Below, one piece after another: positions 47,368-55,994 of a DNA stretch of 64,000 bases. The notes under the pieces were generated by a model, which had not been told where the DNA came from, did no database searches, and was given only the letters and a program-made list of their open reading frames with translations. Numbering within the stretch: position 1 is the first letter of the stretch; the number at the start of each line of letters is the position of its first letter. The translations under genes were made by a program, and so were the position numbers. The DNA lies in contig NZ_CP096203.1 in the NCBI RefSeq assembly GCF_023195755.1, positions 1,550,001 through 1,614,000 on the forward strand, read 5' to 3'. The stretch is from Chryseobacterium nepalense. Its GTDB lineage: Bacteria > Bacteroidota > Bacteroidia > Flavobacteriales > Weeksellaceae.

Positions 47368-48705
47368 TTGAAGACTCATTTCATCGCTATCGGCGGAAGT
47401 GCCATGCACAATCTTGCTATTGCATTAAAGGATAAAGGATATCAGATTACAGGTTCTGATGACGCTATTTTTGAACCTTCCCGTACAAGACTTGAAAAAA
47501 GAGGCATTCTGCCCGAAGAATTGGGCTGGTTTCCTGAAAAAATAACGTCTGACCTGGATGCAGTTATTCTCGGCATGCATGCTCATCAGGATAATCCTGA
47601 ACTTGCAAAAGCCAAAGAATTAGGGTTAAAAATATATTCTTATCCCGAATTTCTTTATGAGCAGTCAAAAAACAAAACAAGAGTTGTCATTGCAGGCTCT
47701 CACGGAAAAACAACCATCACCTCGATGATTCTTCATGTTCTGAATTTCCATCAGAAAGATGTAGATTATATGGTAGGAGCTCAGTTGGAAGGATTCGATT
47801 GTATGGTGAAATTAACCCGTGAAAATGATTTCATGGTATTTGAAGGCGACGAATACCTCTCCTCACCCATCGATCTGCGTTCTAAATTTCTTCTCTATCA
47901 GCCGAATATTGCCTTAATGAGCGGAATTGCCTGGGATCATATTAATGTATTCAAAACTTTTGATGATTATGTAGATCAGTTCCGGAAATTTGTGGCAAGC
48001 ATTACACCGGGTGGAATTCTTGTATATAACGAAGAGGATCCTGAAGTGGTAAAAGTGGTGGAAAATGCAGAAAATTATTTCAGAAAAATCCCTTACAAAA
48101 CACCTGAATACGAAATCAGCAATGGAAAAGTTCATCTGAAAACAGAAATGGGAGATGTTCCGCTTTCTGTTTTCGGAGCACATAATTTATTAAACCTTGA
48201 GGGAGCAAGACATATCTGCCATACATTGGGCATTATGGATGAAGATTTTTATGAGGCGATTATGAGTTTCAAAGGGGCTTCAAAACGTCTTGAGAAAGTA
48301 GAAAGGGAAGATCAAGGAATATTGTACAAAGATTTTGCTCACGCGCCAAGCAAAGTAAAAGCGGCGGTAAAAGCATTCTGCGAGCAATTTAAAAATGAAA
48401 CAAAATACGGTTTTCTGGAGCTTCATACCTATTCGAGTTTGAATCCTGTTTTCCTGGAACAGTACGATCATGCAATGGATGGTCTTGAGGAAGCTTTCGT
48501 TTTCTATTCTGAAGATGCTTTGAAAATCAAAAGAATGGAACCTATTTCCCCGGATCTGATCAAAGAAAAATTCAAAAATCAAAACCTGAGAGTTTTCACC
48601 AATGCTGAAGAACTTCACGCATATTGGGAAACTCTGGATAAGACCCATGGTGTATATCTGATGATGAGTTCCGGAAATTTCGGGGGTCTTGATCTTACAA
48701 AATAA
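47368..48705 (+). CDS. mpl: UDP-N-acetylmuramate:L-alanyl-gamma-D-glutamyl-meso-diaminopimelate ligase (Mpl)
   Basis: 445 residues. Murein-recycling ligase that joins the salvaged tripeptide to UDP-MurNAc in the cytoplasm. A Rossmann start (HFIAIGGSAMHNLAIAL), the ATP loop AGSHGKTTITS at 109-119, the EGDEY motif and the downstream LEKVEREDQG and FAHAPSKVKA blocks mark a Mur ligase of the Mpl subgroup. Translation starts at TTG 47368, because the conserved N-terminus MKTHFIAIGG precedes the first ATG (47404). Terminated by a strong shared hairpin. Confidence 0.94.
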   Translation: MKTHFIAIGGSAMHNLAIALKDKGYQITGSDDAIFEPSRTRLEKRGILPEELGWFPEKITSDLDAVILGMHAHQDNPELAKAKELGLKIYSYPEFLYEQSKNKTRVVIAGSHGKTTITSMILHVLNFHQKDVDYMVGAQLEGFDCMVKLTRENDFMVFEGDEYLSSPIDLRSKFLLYQPNIALMSGIAWDHINVFKTFDDYVDQFRKFVASITPGGILVYNEEDPEVVKVVENAENYFRKIPYKTPEYEISNGKVHLKTEMGDVPLSVFGAHNLLNLEGARHICHTLGIMDEDFYEAIMSFKGASKRLEKVEREDQGILYKDFAHAPSKVKAAVKAFCEQFKNETKYGFLELHTYSSLNPVFLEQYDHAMDGLEEAFVFYSEDALKIKRMEPISPDLIKEKFKNQNLRVFTNAEELHAYWETLDKTHGVYLMMSSGNFGGLDLTK

Positions 48706-48720
48706 ATATATTGAATATAA

Positions 48721-48757
48721 AATAAGAACTCCTTTCAGACCGAAAGGAGTTCTTATT
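48721..48757. terminator. Bidirectional terminator between mpl and the convergent lipoprotein gene
   Basis: A 16-bp perfect stem (AATAAGAACTCCTTTC and its complement, 5-nt loop) has T/A-rich tails on both strands and directly abuts the minus-strand stop codon. Confidence 0.92.
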
Positions 48758-49204
48758 TTAATTGATTCTTTTATAGAAACGTCTTAGTACATCTTTGGTA
48801 CCGTCGCCGTCAAAATCCTGGGTCCGGTCTTCAACAACCATATCGGTTTCATTAAGCTGCGTCACGAAATATGGATAATTTTCCTCATTTTCAAACCAGA
48901 ATTTACCATTTCCTTTATCGAACGTATACTTCTTTGTTCCAGCATCCGTTTTTATACAGGTATTATTGTTCTGAGCATAAATAATCGAAAGAAGATGATC
49001 AGAAGTAAACTCATAATTACTTTTTTTCTCACAATCTGTGGAGAAAGAAGTTTGGATCTGCTGATTTAAAGACCTGTATATTTCAGCTTTTTCAATATAC
49101 CATTCTCCGATAATTGAAGCTTTATTGCCGGGTTCCTGATCTTCATCATTCCCATTGCAGGAAATGAATGATAACAGGACAAACGATAAAATTATTCTTT
49201 TCAT
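48758..49204 (-). CDS. Lipocalin-like lipoprotein
   Basis: 148 residues with a lipoprotein signal (LSFVLLSFISCNGND, Cys16), an acidic linker and the start of a lipocalin-like barrel (ASIIGEWYIEKAEIYRS). Small proteins of this pattern are common and functionally undefined in flavobacteria. Convergent with mpl. Confidence 0.78.
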   Translation of the reverse strand: MKRIILSFVLLSFISCNGNDEDQEPGNKASIIGEWYIEKAEIYRSLNQQIQTSFSTDCEKKSNYEFTSDHLLSIIYAQNNNTCIKTDAGTKKYTFDKGNGKFWFENEENYPYFVTQLNETDMVVEDRTQDFDGDGTKDVLRRFYKRIN

Positions 49205-49295
49205 GATTATACTTTAAGTCAGCAAAAATACAATGAATTTAAGCTTATTTAATGCGATCCGGTGAGATTCTCAGCCTTATTCATCGTTTCTGAAC

Positions 49296-49574
49296 TTAAC
49301 GATTAGTGCCACTGTTATTTAATATTTTTGCAATAGCAATTGCATCTGAAATAGTATCAAGACTATAAATCTGCATAACCCCCTGGTTACCGGCAGCCTG
49401 TGCCAATATATTCTGTTGATTCTGAGCGTTAACTGCATTTTGAAACATTAGTCCGGTAGAATGCGCAGCTGTCTGATAAACATTTCCCAGTGCCATCGCA
49501 GGAGATTCTCCCACAACTTTTACATTTGCCTGTGTCACAGAATCTGTAATTTGTTCGTTTACTTTTGTATCCAT
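49296..49574 (-). CDS. RebB-family R-body protein (solitary)
   Basis: 92 residues. The segments VNEQITDSVTQANVKVVGES, PAMALGNVYQTAAHSTGLMF and NAQNQQNILAQAAGNQGVMQ fit the RebB family, whose members polymerise into retractable protein ribbons (R-bodies) in Caedibacter and occur, with unclear roles, in many bacteria. Nearby genes (a lipocalin-like lipoprotein and an aldo/keto reductase) are unrelated, and no second reb gene or sigma/regulator gene is nearby. A ~100-nt AT-rich gap lies on either side. Confidence 0.88.
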   Translation of the reverse strand: MDTKVNEQITDSVTQANVKVVGESPAMALGNVYQTAAHSTGLMFQNAVNAQNQQNILAQAAGNQGVMQIYSLDTISDAIAIAKILNNSGTNR

Positions 49575-49674
49575 AATTTTAGTTTTTTAGTGTATTGTAA
49601 AGTTAAATGATATTTTTAACAAAAAAAAGAAGCAATAAACATTTATTACTTCTTTATATTAATTGATATATTGC

Positions 49675-50550
49675 TTAAATATCTGCAATTGCATTCAGCA
49701 TTTTTTCCTCCCAATCCGGATCTTTCGGATCAAAGAATAGTCTTTTTCCGGTATCTAAAGTACGGACAGTATTCATTTCATCTTCTGTTAATTCAAAATC
49801 AAAAACATTAAAATTTTCTTCGATTCTTGAAGGCGTAACCGATTTCGGAATTACACAGAACCCTTCCTGAAGATGCCATCTCAAAATAACCTGTGCTACG
49901 GTTTTTTTATATTTTTCACCAATAGCTTTCAACTTGTCGTTTTCGAGCAATCCTGCGTTTCCGTTCCCAAGTGGGCTCCAAGGCTGCGTAATAATATTAT
50001 TCTGCTTATTATAGGCCTGAAGTTCCTTCTGTTGGAAAATCGGGTGCAGCTCAATCTGATTGATTACCGGAAGGATTTTGGCATTCGCTTTTAATTCTTC
50101 TAATTTCTCCACTGTAAAATTGCACACACCTATAGCTTTGATCTTTCCTTCATCATACAATTCTTCCATTGCTTTCCATGCTCCCAGGAAATCTGCGTAC
50201 GGCCAGTGGATCAAATACATATCAAGATAATCCAGTTGCAGCCTGTCCAACGTTCTCTGGAAAGCGCTTTTAGCCTTCTCATACGAAGTATCCTGAACCC
50301 ATAGTTTTGACGTAATAAATAGCTGCTCACGATCTACTCCACTGTTTTTAATAGCATCTCCAACAGCCGTTTCATTTTGATAAATAGCAGCAGTATCAAT
50401 CATTCTGTATCCTGTTTGGATGGCTTTGATAACTGCATTTTCACACTCTTTCAGATCTTCCATCTGCCATACTCCGAAACCTAAAGCCGGAATATCCACT
50501 CCGTTATTTAAGGTAATTACAGGCTGCCCTGCATATGTTTTCTTTTCCAT
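49675..50550 (-). CDS. Aldo/keto reductase
   Basis: 291 residues, (beta/alpha)8 NADPH-dependent reductase. The catalytic tetrad is present: Asp52 and Tyr57 (MIDTAAIYQNE), Lys82 (FITSKLW) and His115 (YLIHWP). The cofactor segment IPKSVTPSRIEENFNVFDF is also clear. It resembles bacterial 2,5-diketo-gluconate reductase-type members. It begins 60 nt upstream of... the LysR gene end on the same strand order, so it follows the LysR gene (34 nt gap) and may be regulated by it. Confidence 0.93.
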   Translation of the reverse strand: MEKKTYAGQPVITLNNGVDIPALGFGVWQMEDLKECENAVIKAIQTGYRMIDTAAIYQNETAVGDAIKNSGVDREQLFITSKLWVQDTSYEKAKSAFQRTLDRLQLDYLDMYLIHWPYADFLGAWKAMEELYDEGKIKAIGVCNFTVEKLEELKANAKILPVINQIELHPIFQQKELQAYNKQNNIITQPWSPLGNGNAGLLENDKLKAIGEKYKKTVAQVILRWHLQEGFCVIPKSVTPSRIEENFNVFDFELTEDEMNTVRTLDTGKRLFFDPKDPDWEEKMLNAIADI

Positions 50551-50584
50551 AATTGTTAATTATCTATTTATGATTTATTATATA

Positions 50585-51490
50585 CTAATTTTCCTTTTCC
50601 ATCACTTTTCTGAACAATCCTTTAATATGAGCAATCTCATTCTGATAATTTGTCTTCTTACGACAGCCGAAATACAGTGTGTTTTTCAGCGGTTTTTTCC
50701 CTTCCCAGATTAACTGTATCTCGCCATCTTCAATTTCCTTTTTACAGAGGAAATCCGGAACTACGGCTAATCCGGATCCGCCTTTCAGGCAGCGTACAAT
50801 AGAATTAAGATTCGGAACGATGTAATTGGGACGGAAATTTGGCTTATGACCAAAATTAAGAATCCAGAACTGAAAAAGATGCTCCATATCTCCGGCCGTT
50901 CCATACCATTTCTCATTTTTCAGCCATTCTTCCGCATGTTCTGTTCCCTCATTATTTAAAATATATTCAAACTCCCGGATGTCAACATCCTTTCCACCAA
51001 CAAGAATGATCTGTTCTGAGGAAAATGCTTCGTGTTCGATATTCGGAGAAACACCTTTTTTCGGAGTAATAATCAAATCTAAAATTCCTTTGTCCAACTG
51101 ATCGAGCATTTCCCGGTATTCCCCGAAACTGATGATAAGATTGAACGGCAAACTGGAAACATACTGCTCCAAAGTAGTCTGGAAAGTCTCAAAACACATG
51201 CCGACACTAATGGTAGGCGTAAGCTTTTCTGTAGATTTCTGAAAGTTTTTTTCTACTTCCTCAAGTTTCGACAACGGTTCAGCAACAGCATTAAATAATA
51301 CTTTTCCTCTTTCCGTAGGAATCATTCTCCTTCCGGTCCTGTCAAAGAGTTTATAGCCCACATATGCTTCCAACGAACTGAGATGCAGACTTACTCCGGG
51401 TTGAGAAATAAATAAAGTATCCGCAGCTTCCGTGAGTGTTCCTGTTTTATAGATTGCTTTAAAAGTTCTGTACCATTCTAAATTAACCAT
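50585..51490 (-). CDS. LysR family transcriptional regulator
   Basis: 301 residues. N-terminal winged HTH (about 1-60: LEWYRTFKAIYKTGTLTEAA, FISQPGVSLHLSSLEAYVG) and a substrate-binding domain from about 90. It is divergent from the MdaB-like reductase gene and transcribed toward the aldo/keto reductase gene, so it probably controls one or both in response to an electrophile or quinone; this is inferred. A TAACTTTG -7 box lies at 51510-51517 on the minus strand. Confidence 0.94.
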   Translation of the reverse strand: MVNLEWYRTFKAIYKTGTLTEAADTLFISQPGVSLHLSSLEAYVGYKLFDRTGRRMIPTERGKVLFNAVAEPLSKLEEVEKNFQKSTEKLTPTISVGMCFETFQTTLEQYVSSLPFNLIISFGEYREMLDQLDKGILDLIITPKKGVSPNIEHEAFSSEQIILVGGKDVDIREFEYILNNEGTEHAEEWLKNEKWYGTAGDMEHLFQFWILNFGHKPNFRPNYIVPNLNSIVRCLKGGSGLAVVPDFLCKKEIEDGEIQLIWEGKKPLKNTLYFGCRKKTNYQNEIAHIKGLFRKVMEKEN

Positions 51491-51509
51491 AGGTATTACT
51501 TTTATGATG

Positions 51510-51517
51510 CAAAGTTA
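51510..51517 (-). promoter_or_regulatory. Putative -7 element of the LysR gene
   Basis: TAACTTTG on the minus strand, 20 nt upstream of the LysR start. The 222-nt intergenic region has the reductase promoter at the other end. Confidence 0.5.
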
Positions 51518-51676
51518 TTCAAATAATTACCATTATGATATTTCAATAATCAATGAACATGATAAATCGTGTCTATACCTAACTTAAAACACTCATTTTC
51601 AATTATTTATTTTAATTATTATTTAAATGATATTTAGCTATAATTTTTATTATTTTATTTATAGTAAAACTCATAA

Positions 51677-51684
51677 TACCTTTG
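51677..51684 (+). promoter_or_regulatory. Putative -7 element of the MdaB-like gene
   Basis: TACCTTTG (TAnnTTTG), 28 nt upstream of the start codon. Confidence 0.55.
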
Positions 51685-51712
51685 TACCGTAAAATTTAAC
51701 AATCATAAGACA

Positions 51713-52327
51713 ATGAAAAAAGTACTAATTATTAACGGAGGACAGAATTTCGGACATTCCGGAGGAAAATATAATCAGACCATTGCAGAAAATACCCTGG
51801 AAGTACTGAAAAATTTTGATAATGTGGAAGTTAAGATTACAAATATCAGTAAAGGTTACGACAAAAATGAAGAAGTTGAGAAATTTGTATGGGCAGACTA
51901 CATTATTTACCATACCCCGATCTGGTGGTTTCAGCTTCCGAACGGATTTAAAAAATATATTGATGAAGTTTTCACAGCCGGACACGCCAAAGGAATTTAT
52001 ATGAATGACGGAAGAACTTCTGAAAATCCGAAAATCAATTACGGAACCGGAGGAATGCTGGGTGGAAGAAAATACATGGTAACCACAAGCTGGAACGCCC
52101 CTGAAACAGCTTTTACCCTTCCTGGAGAATTTTTCAACGAAACAAGTGTAGATAACGGGCCGTTATTTGGTTTCCATAGAATGAATGCTTTCGTATCATT
52201 AGAAAAAATGGAGAGCTTCCATTTTCATGATGTAGAGAAAAATGCAGATGTGGCGCGCGATATGAAACTTTACAGGGAACATCTTACCTCAGTTTTTAAT
52301 AAAGAATTAAAACCACAATTAGCATAA
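51713..52327 (+). CDS. NAD(P)H-dependent flavin oxidoreductase, MdaB-like quinone reductase
   Basis: 204 residues with a flavodoxin-like fold: KVLIINGGQNFGHSGGKYNQ at the FMN/FAD-binding start, DYIIYHTPIWWFQLPNGFKKYIDEVF and the MVTTSWNAPETAF region typical of MdaB (modulator of drug activity) two-electron quinone reductases. Overlaps the next gene by 1 nt (TAATG), implying coupling with the quinol monooxygenase-like protein. Both enzymes are typically induced by quinones. Confidence 0.9.
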   Translation: MKKVLIINGGQNFGHSGGKYNQTIAENTLEVLKNFDNVEVKITNISKGYDKNEEVEKFVWADYIIYHTPIWWFQLPNGFKKYIDEVFTAGHAKGIYMNDGRTSENPKINYGTGGMLGGRKYMVTTSWNAPETAFTLPGEFFNETSVDNGPLFGFHRMNAFVSLEKMESFHFHDVEKNADVARDMKLYREHLTSVFNKELKPQLA

Positions 52328-52614
52328 TGAAAATATATTTAACCGCTATTATTAAAGCAAAAGAAGAATACAGAGCAGAAGTTCTGGAAGTTCTTCAGAA
52401 TATGGTGAAAGAAACAGTGCAAGAAGAAGCCAACGAGCTTTACACACTTCATCAGAGTATCGAGGACAAAAACCATTTTATCTTCTATGAAGTCTGGAAA
52501 AGTGCAGAAGGCCTGGAAAAGCATAATCAGCAACCTTATATTAAGGCATTTGGAAATTTAGTTGATGAAAAGCTTCTGGAAAAGCCGCAGATCTATAAGT
52601 CACAAATTATTTAG
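52327..52614 (+). CDS. Antibiotic biosynthesis monooxygenase (ABM) domain protein, YgiN-like
   Basis: 95 residues, a single ferredoxin-like ABM domain: IYLTAIIKAKEEYRAEVLEV ... ELYTLHQSIEDKNHFIFYEVWKS. In E. coli, MdaB and the quinol monooxygenase YgiN are encoded side by side and are proposed to run a quinone redox cycle; the same pairing here, with a one-base overlap, supports that role. Confidence 0.88.
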   Translation: MKIYLTAIIKAKEEYRAEVLEVLQNMVKETVQEEANELYTLHQSIEDKNHFIFYEVWKSAEGLEKHNQQPYIKAFGNLVDEKLLEKPQIYKSQII

Positions 52615-52689
52615 TTAAAGAATAGTATGGCAATGTGATATTATTCTGTTTGGTGTAAAAGTTTCATGGTATTATTAAATTATCTGATT

Positions 52690-53196
52690 ATGAATACACT
52701 TAAAAATTTAATTCTTTTAGTAACAATCATAACAATGAACACCATTTTTGCGCAACAAAAAGATCCGTGCAGATATATTAAAACACCGTCCGGTTACCTG
52801 ATGGTACTCAGACAGGGCGACGATGTACTTGCCCATATTGAAAACCTCGCAAAAGCCGAAAATACTCCCTCGGCCAGCTTTACGGGTATCGGATTTGCTG
52901 CTGAAGTTACTTTCGGGTTCTATGATTTCAAAGCCAAAAAATTTAACCCTAAAACATTTAAAAAAGTGGAAATGGGAAGCCTGACTGGTTCTATCGCATG
53001 GAATGAAAAAGATCCGTCTATTCATCTACATGGAATTGCTACTGACGAGAAATTCAATGCATTTGGAGGACACATTCTGTCACTTCATGTAGGAACAGGA
53101 TCAATGGAAATTTACATCACTGTTAATGATAAAAAACTGGAACGAAAAGTCGAGCAGCCTTTGAATGCCAATGTCCTGCAGCTTAACTGTCCATAA
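52690..53196 (+). CDS. Exported PPC (DUF296) domain protein
   Basis: 168 residues from the chosen ATG (MNTLKNLILLV). A signal peptide ends at IFAQQ. The rest is a PPC/DUF296 domain (GYLMVLRQGDDVLAHIENLA, ASFTGIGFAAEVTFGFYD, HLHGIATDEKFNAFGGHIL). The PPC fold occurs in plant AT-hook proteins and in bacterial proteins where it may bind metal or ligands. The HxH and GGH residues are kept. Export makes a DNA-binding role unlikely. The ATG eight codons upstream would spoil the signal peptide. Confidence 0.83.
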   Translation: MNTLKNLILLVTIITMNTIFAQQKDPCRYIKTPSGYLMVLRQGDDVLAHIENLAKAENTPSASFTGIGFAAEVTFGFYDFKAKKFNPKTFKKVEMGSLTGSIAWNEKDPSIHLHGIATDEKFNAFGGHILSLHVGTGSMEIYITVNDKKLERKVEQPLNANVLQLNCP

Positions 53197-53200
53197 TTAA

Positions 53201-53235
53201 AAAGAGCTTTCCTTCATTGAAAAGCTCTTTTTTTA
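53201..53235. terminator. Bidirectional terminator between convergent genes
   Basis: The 10-bp stem AAAGAGCTTT/AAAGCTCTTT with a 10-nt loop has T7 on the plus strand and T-rich sequence on the minus strand. Confidence 0.82.
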
Positions 53236-53246
53236 TTAAATAAGGA

Positions 53247-53690
53247 TTATTTCCCGATCGGCATATGGGTTGAAATTGCAATTCTGTTCCACATATTAAT
53301 TACAATAGCCGCCATGATGATATCAGCAAGCTGACTTTCGTCAAAAATAGTTTTTGCTTTTTGATAGGTTTCTTCCGAAAGCCCTTTCTTATTGATCAGC
53401 GTAACTTCTTCCGTAATCTGTAAAATGATCTGCTCTTCTTCTGTGAATAATTCTTTTGCATCCCTCCATGCATTCAGCAGGAAAATCCTTTGTGGTGTTT
53501 CACCATACTTTATGGCATCTTTGGTGTGCATATTCAGGCAAAATGCACAGCCATTAATCTGTGAAGCTCTGATTTTGATTAATTCTTTCTGAATAGGTGT
53601 TAAAAAACTGTTCTGAAGAGATTCTTCCATTCCTATTCCTGCTTTGTAAGCAGCCGGGTGAACTGTTGTCCAGTTGAATCTTACGCTCAT
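53247..53690 (-). CDS. AhpD-like / carboxymuconolactone decarboxylase family protein
   Basis: 147 residues, all-helical AhpD core. The redox motif is INGCAFCLNMHTKDA (CxxC followed by the conserved His), as in alkylhydroperoxidase-like proteins. It probably removes peroxides or acts as a thiol reductant. Divergence from metabolic gamma-carboxymuconolactone decarboxylase is indicated by the CxxC. A Crp/Fnr regulator gene lies 65 nt upstream on the same strand and may control it. Confidence 0.9.
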   Translation of the reverse strand: MSVRFNWTTVHPAAYKAGIGMEESLQNSFLTPIQKELIKIRASQINGCAFCLNMHTKDAIKYGETPQRIFLLNAWRDAKELFTEEEQIILQITEEVTLINKKGLSEETYQKAKTIFDESQLADIIMAAIVINMWNRIAISTHMPIGK

Positions 53691-53755
53691 AATATTTTGT
53701 TTTAAATCTCTGAGACAAAGTTCCGATTTAGAAATGCTAAAAATCTTAAACCAGT

Positions 53756-54328
53756 TTAAGAACGTAATTTGGCTCTGATTTCACTTAAATATTCCGGAGT
53801 GAAGCCAAGAAAAGAAGCAATTAAGTACTGTGGAATTCTCTGTATAAACCACGGATACTGGGTACTGAAATGCACATACAACTCTTCCCTGGAAAATTCA
53901 TAAAGATACCGTATCCTCCTTTCTGCCGCGGCATAAGCCCTTTGATAAATCATCCTGAAATAACGTTCCATCACCGGATGTTTTGTCAGCAGCGCTTCCT
54001 GGGATTGGAAATCGATCTTCAGGATTACTGATTTTTCAACTGCCTGAATACTGAAATCGGATTTTATCTGTCTCTCGTATGCAAAGGTATCAGTGATCCA
54101 CCAGTTTTCTATGGCAAATTCTGTCGTTTGTTCAATTCCTTTTTCGTTAATAAAAAACTTTCTCAAACAGCCTTTAACAACAAAAAACATAGACCGGCAG
54201 ATTTCTCCTTCAGACATCAGATCCTGCTTTTTCTTTACCTCCAAAACCTGAAAGTAAGAAATCACGGAAGAAAATTCTTCATCATCAATCCCGATAAATT
54301 TATCCAGATGTTGTTTAAAAGTTTCCAT
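53756..54328 (-). CDS. Crp/Fnr family transcriptional regulator
   Basis: 190 residues: an N-terminal cyclic-nucleotide-binding-like beta-roll (about 15-115; KKQDLMSEGEICRSMFFVVK) and a C-terminal winged HTH (about 145-190; IPQYLIASFLGFTPEYLSEIRAKL). The cNMP phosphate-binding RxxS motif is not evident, so the ligand is unknown. It is divergent from the DUF1304 gene across 65 nt and upstream of the AhpD-like gene, suggesting control of both. Confidence 0.9.
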   Translation of the reverse strand: METFKQHLDKFIGIDDEEFSSVISYFQVLEVKKKQDLMSEGEICRSMFFVVKGCLRKFFINEKGIEQTTEFAIENWWITDTFAYERQIKSDFSIQAVEKSVILKIDFQSQEALLTKHPVMERYFRMIYQRAYAAAERRIRYLYEFSREELYVHFSTQYPWFIQRIPQYLIASFLGFTPEYLSEIRAKLRS

Positions 54329-54393
54329 TCTTTAAATTATATAATCAAACTTAACTTTATTTTTTTAGTTTTACAATCACAAAACACGTTATC

Positions 54394-54759
54394 ATGGAAA
54401 TTGTAGCCAAAATCTTAATTGCAGCGGTAGCTCTTGAACATCTTTATATTCTCTGGATGGAAATGTTCGCCTGGGAAACCAAAGGTAAAGAAGTGTTCAA
54501 ATCCGCCTTACCTCCGGAAATGTTTAAACCTACCAAAGGATTAGCAGCCAACCAGGGACTGTACAATGGTTTTCTTGCAGCAGGATTACTCTGGACTTTC
54601 CTTATCAAAGATCCCGAATGGCAGACTAATATTGCTCTATTTTTCCTGGGATGTGTTGCGATAGCCGGAATTTACGGAGCTGTTTCAGCCACCAAAAAGA
54701 TCTTTTTTGTTCAGGCATTACCGGCGATTCTGGCGATTGTTGCTGTACTTTTAAAATAA
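54394..54759 (+). CDS. DUF1304 family membrane protein
   Basis: 121 residues with four hydrophobic helices. The N-terminal VALEHLYILWMEMFAWETK and the KGLAANQGLYNGFLAAGLLW segment are the DUF1304 hallmarks. Function unknown. The divergent Crp/Fnr gene probably regulates it. Confidence 0.9.
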   Translation: MEIVAKILIAAVALEHLYILWMEMFAWETKGKEVFKSALPPEMFKPTKGLAANQGLYNGFLAAGLLWTFLIKDPEWQTNIALFFLGCVAIAGIYGAVSATKKIFFVQALPAILAIVAVLLK

Positions 54760-54761
54760 TT

Positions 54762-54880
54762 GAGGAGCTTTTTCCTGCTTTCGCTACTCGCTTTTTCATT
54801 TTTCGGCGGCGGCTTCGCCGCCGCGCCGAAACAAAAAAATGAGCTCAGACAAAGCTTCAATCGGGGCTAAGTTTGTTAAC
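54762..54880. repeat. Dispersed repeat relative with GC-rich hairpin
   Basis: GAGGAGCT, TACTCGC and ATCGGGGCTAA occur in the order of the rRNA-flanking repeats. A GC-rich hairpin (54803-54830, TTCGGC-GGCGGC with complement) lies within. Coding evidence is absent. Confidence 0.55.
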
Positions 54881-54913
54881 TGCATCATACCCGCTTCAAA
54901 TATCCACTAAATT

Positions 54914-55219
54914 TGTCATCCTGAAAGGATCCAAATATAGCATACTATAAATTTAGCAATCAATTTTGGAAGATAAATCTTAAAATCTGCGGGAGCTATT
55001 TTTGTTGTGCAAGGACCTTGATTTTACCATACAAAACCACAGTGTTTAAATATATTGTTAGATCCTTTCAGGATGACAACCATGAAATAATAATTTAAAT
55101 GAAAAAATCTGCGAAACCCGGGAGATCTGCCGGAATTATATTAACATAATAGTCTCCAAACATCTTTTTACTCTTAAAAATATTGTTTAGATCCTTTCAG
55201 GATGACAGCTATGAGATAA
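54914..55219. repeat. Cluster of short dispersed repeats (ATCCTTTCAGGATGACA)
   Basis: Three copies of GATCCTTTCAGGATGACA are seen: inverted at 54914-54931, direct at 55061-55078 and direct at 55190-55207. Each contains the small palindrome ATCCTTTCAGGAT. ATCTGCGGGA-type copies recur at 54986, 55117 and 55248. The 500-nt gap between DUF1304 and the thioredoxin gene holds only these repeats. Confidence 0.7.
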
Positions 55220-55260
55220 GATTAAACCAAATCCGAGTGATCAGCGAAATCTGCGGGAAT

Positions 55261-55728
55261 TTAGAAATCCAAAATCTCATCAAGCTTTTTCTTCATCTTT
55301 TCAGGGGTAAATAATCCCTCATGGTATTCAGCCAAATTTCCATTGACATCCAAAATAATCCACAGCGGATAAACAGGCTGACTTTTATTTTTAGATAATG
55401 CCAAAACTAACTCATGGATTCCGGAATTTCCATTGGATACATAATTAAATTCTTCTCCCTGAAAACGAATGGGCTCTTTCATTTTTTCCGCCTCAAAATT
55501 GATGAAATGAAAATTTTCATTGATTAATTTTACCAGATCTTTATCTTTATTCAATTCAAAAAATTCAATCTTACAAACCTGGCACCAACTTGTATATATA
55601 TGAATAATAACGGGTTTGGAATTTTCTTTCTGCGGAACTTCCAAATCCGAAAAAGTGCCTGTTTTTATCTGTGAAAGACAAAAAGAAGGCACTAGCATTA
55701 AAAATAAAAATATTGTTAAACTTTTCAT
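55261..55728 (-). CDS. Exported thioredoxin-fold protein
   Basis: 155 residues with a signal peptide (IFLFLMLVPSFCLSQ). The thioredoxin fold has the active site SWCQVCKIEF (CxxC) at about 48-51, a cis-Pro segment (YPLWIILDVNG), and a C-terminal helix. It likely reduces or isomerises periplasmic disulphides. No operon partner is evident: the TonB receptor starts about 2.3 kb upstream on the same strand and ends 266 nt before it. Confidence 0.85.
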   Translation of the reverse strand: MKSLTIFLFLMLVPSFCLSQIKTGTFSDLEVPQKENSKPVIIHIYTSWCQVCKIEFFELNKDKDLVKLINENFHFINFEAEKMKEPIRFQGEEFNYVSNGNSGIHELVLALSKNKSQPVYPLWIILDVNGNLAEYHEGLFTPEKMKKKLDEILDF

Positions 55729-55994
55729 TACATTATTTTTTCTACCGCAAAAGAGACAAAAGATTTGAACCTTTTTTTAGATTTTTAAAATAATTCTTTT
55801 GCTTCTTTTGCGGTTAATCTTATTTTAAACTTGAAACATCCAATTTCCTTTCTCATTAAATGAAACAAAGAATTAATTTAATTAAGTGACCGGTCCAAGC
55901 TTCGCGTAGCAAATTTATTTGCCTTTGCCTTCTAAAAAATGATCAGTTTTAATATAATCTTTGCGTCAAAACTTTTAATATTCAATTATAATTG

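Noticed and set aside
49296-49574. A complete R-body (reb) cluster or phage-derived killing module
   Set aside because: Only one reb gene is present and its neighbours are unrelated metabolic and lipoprotein genes.
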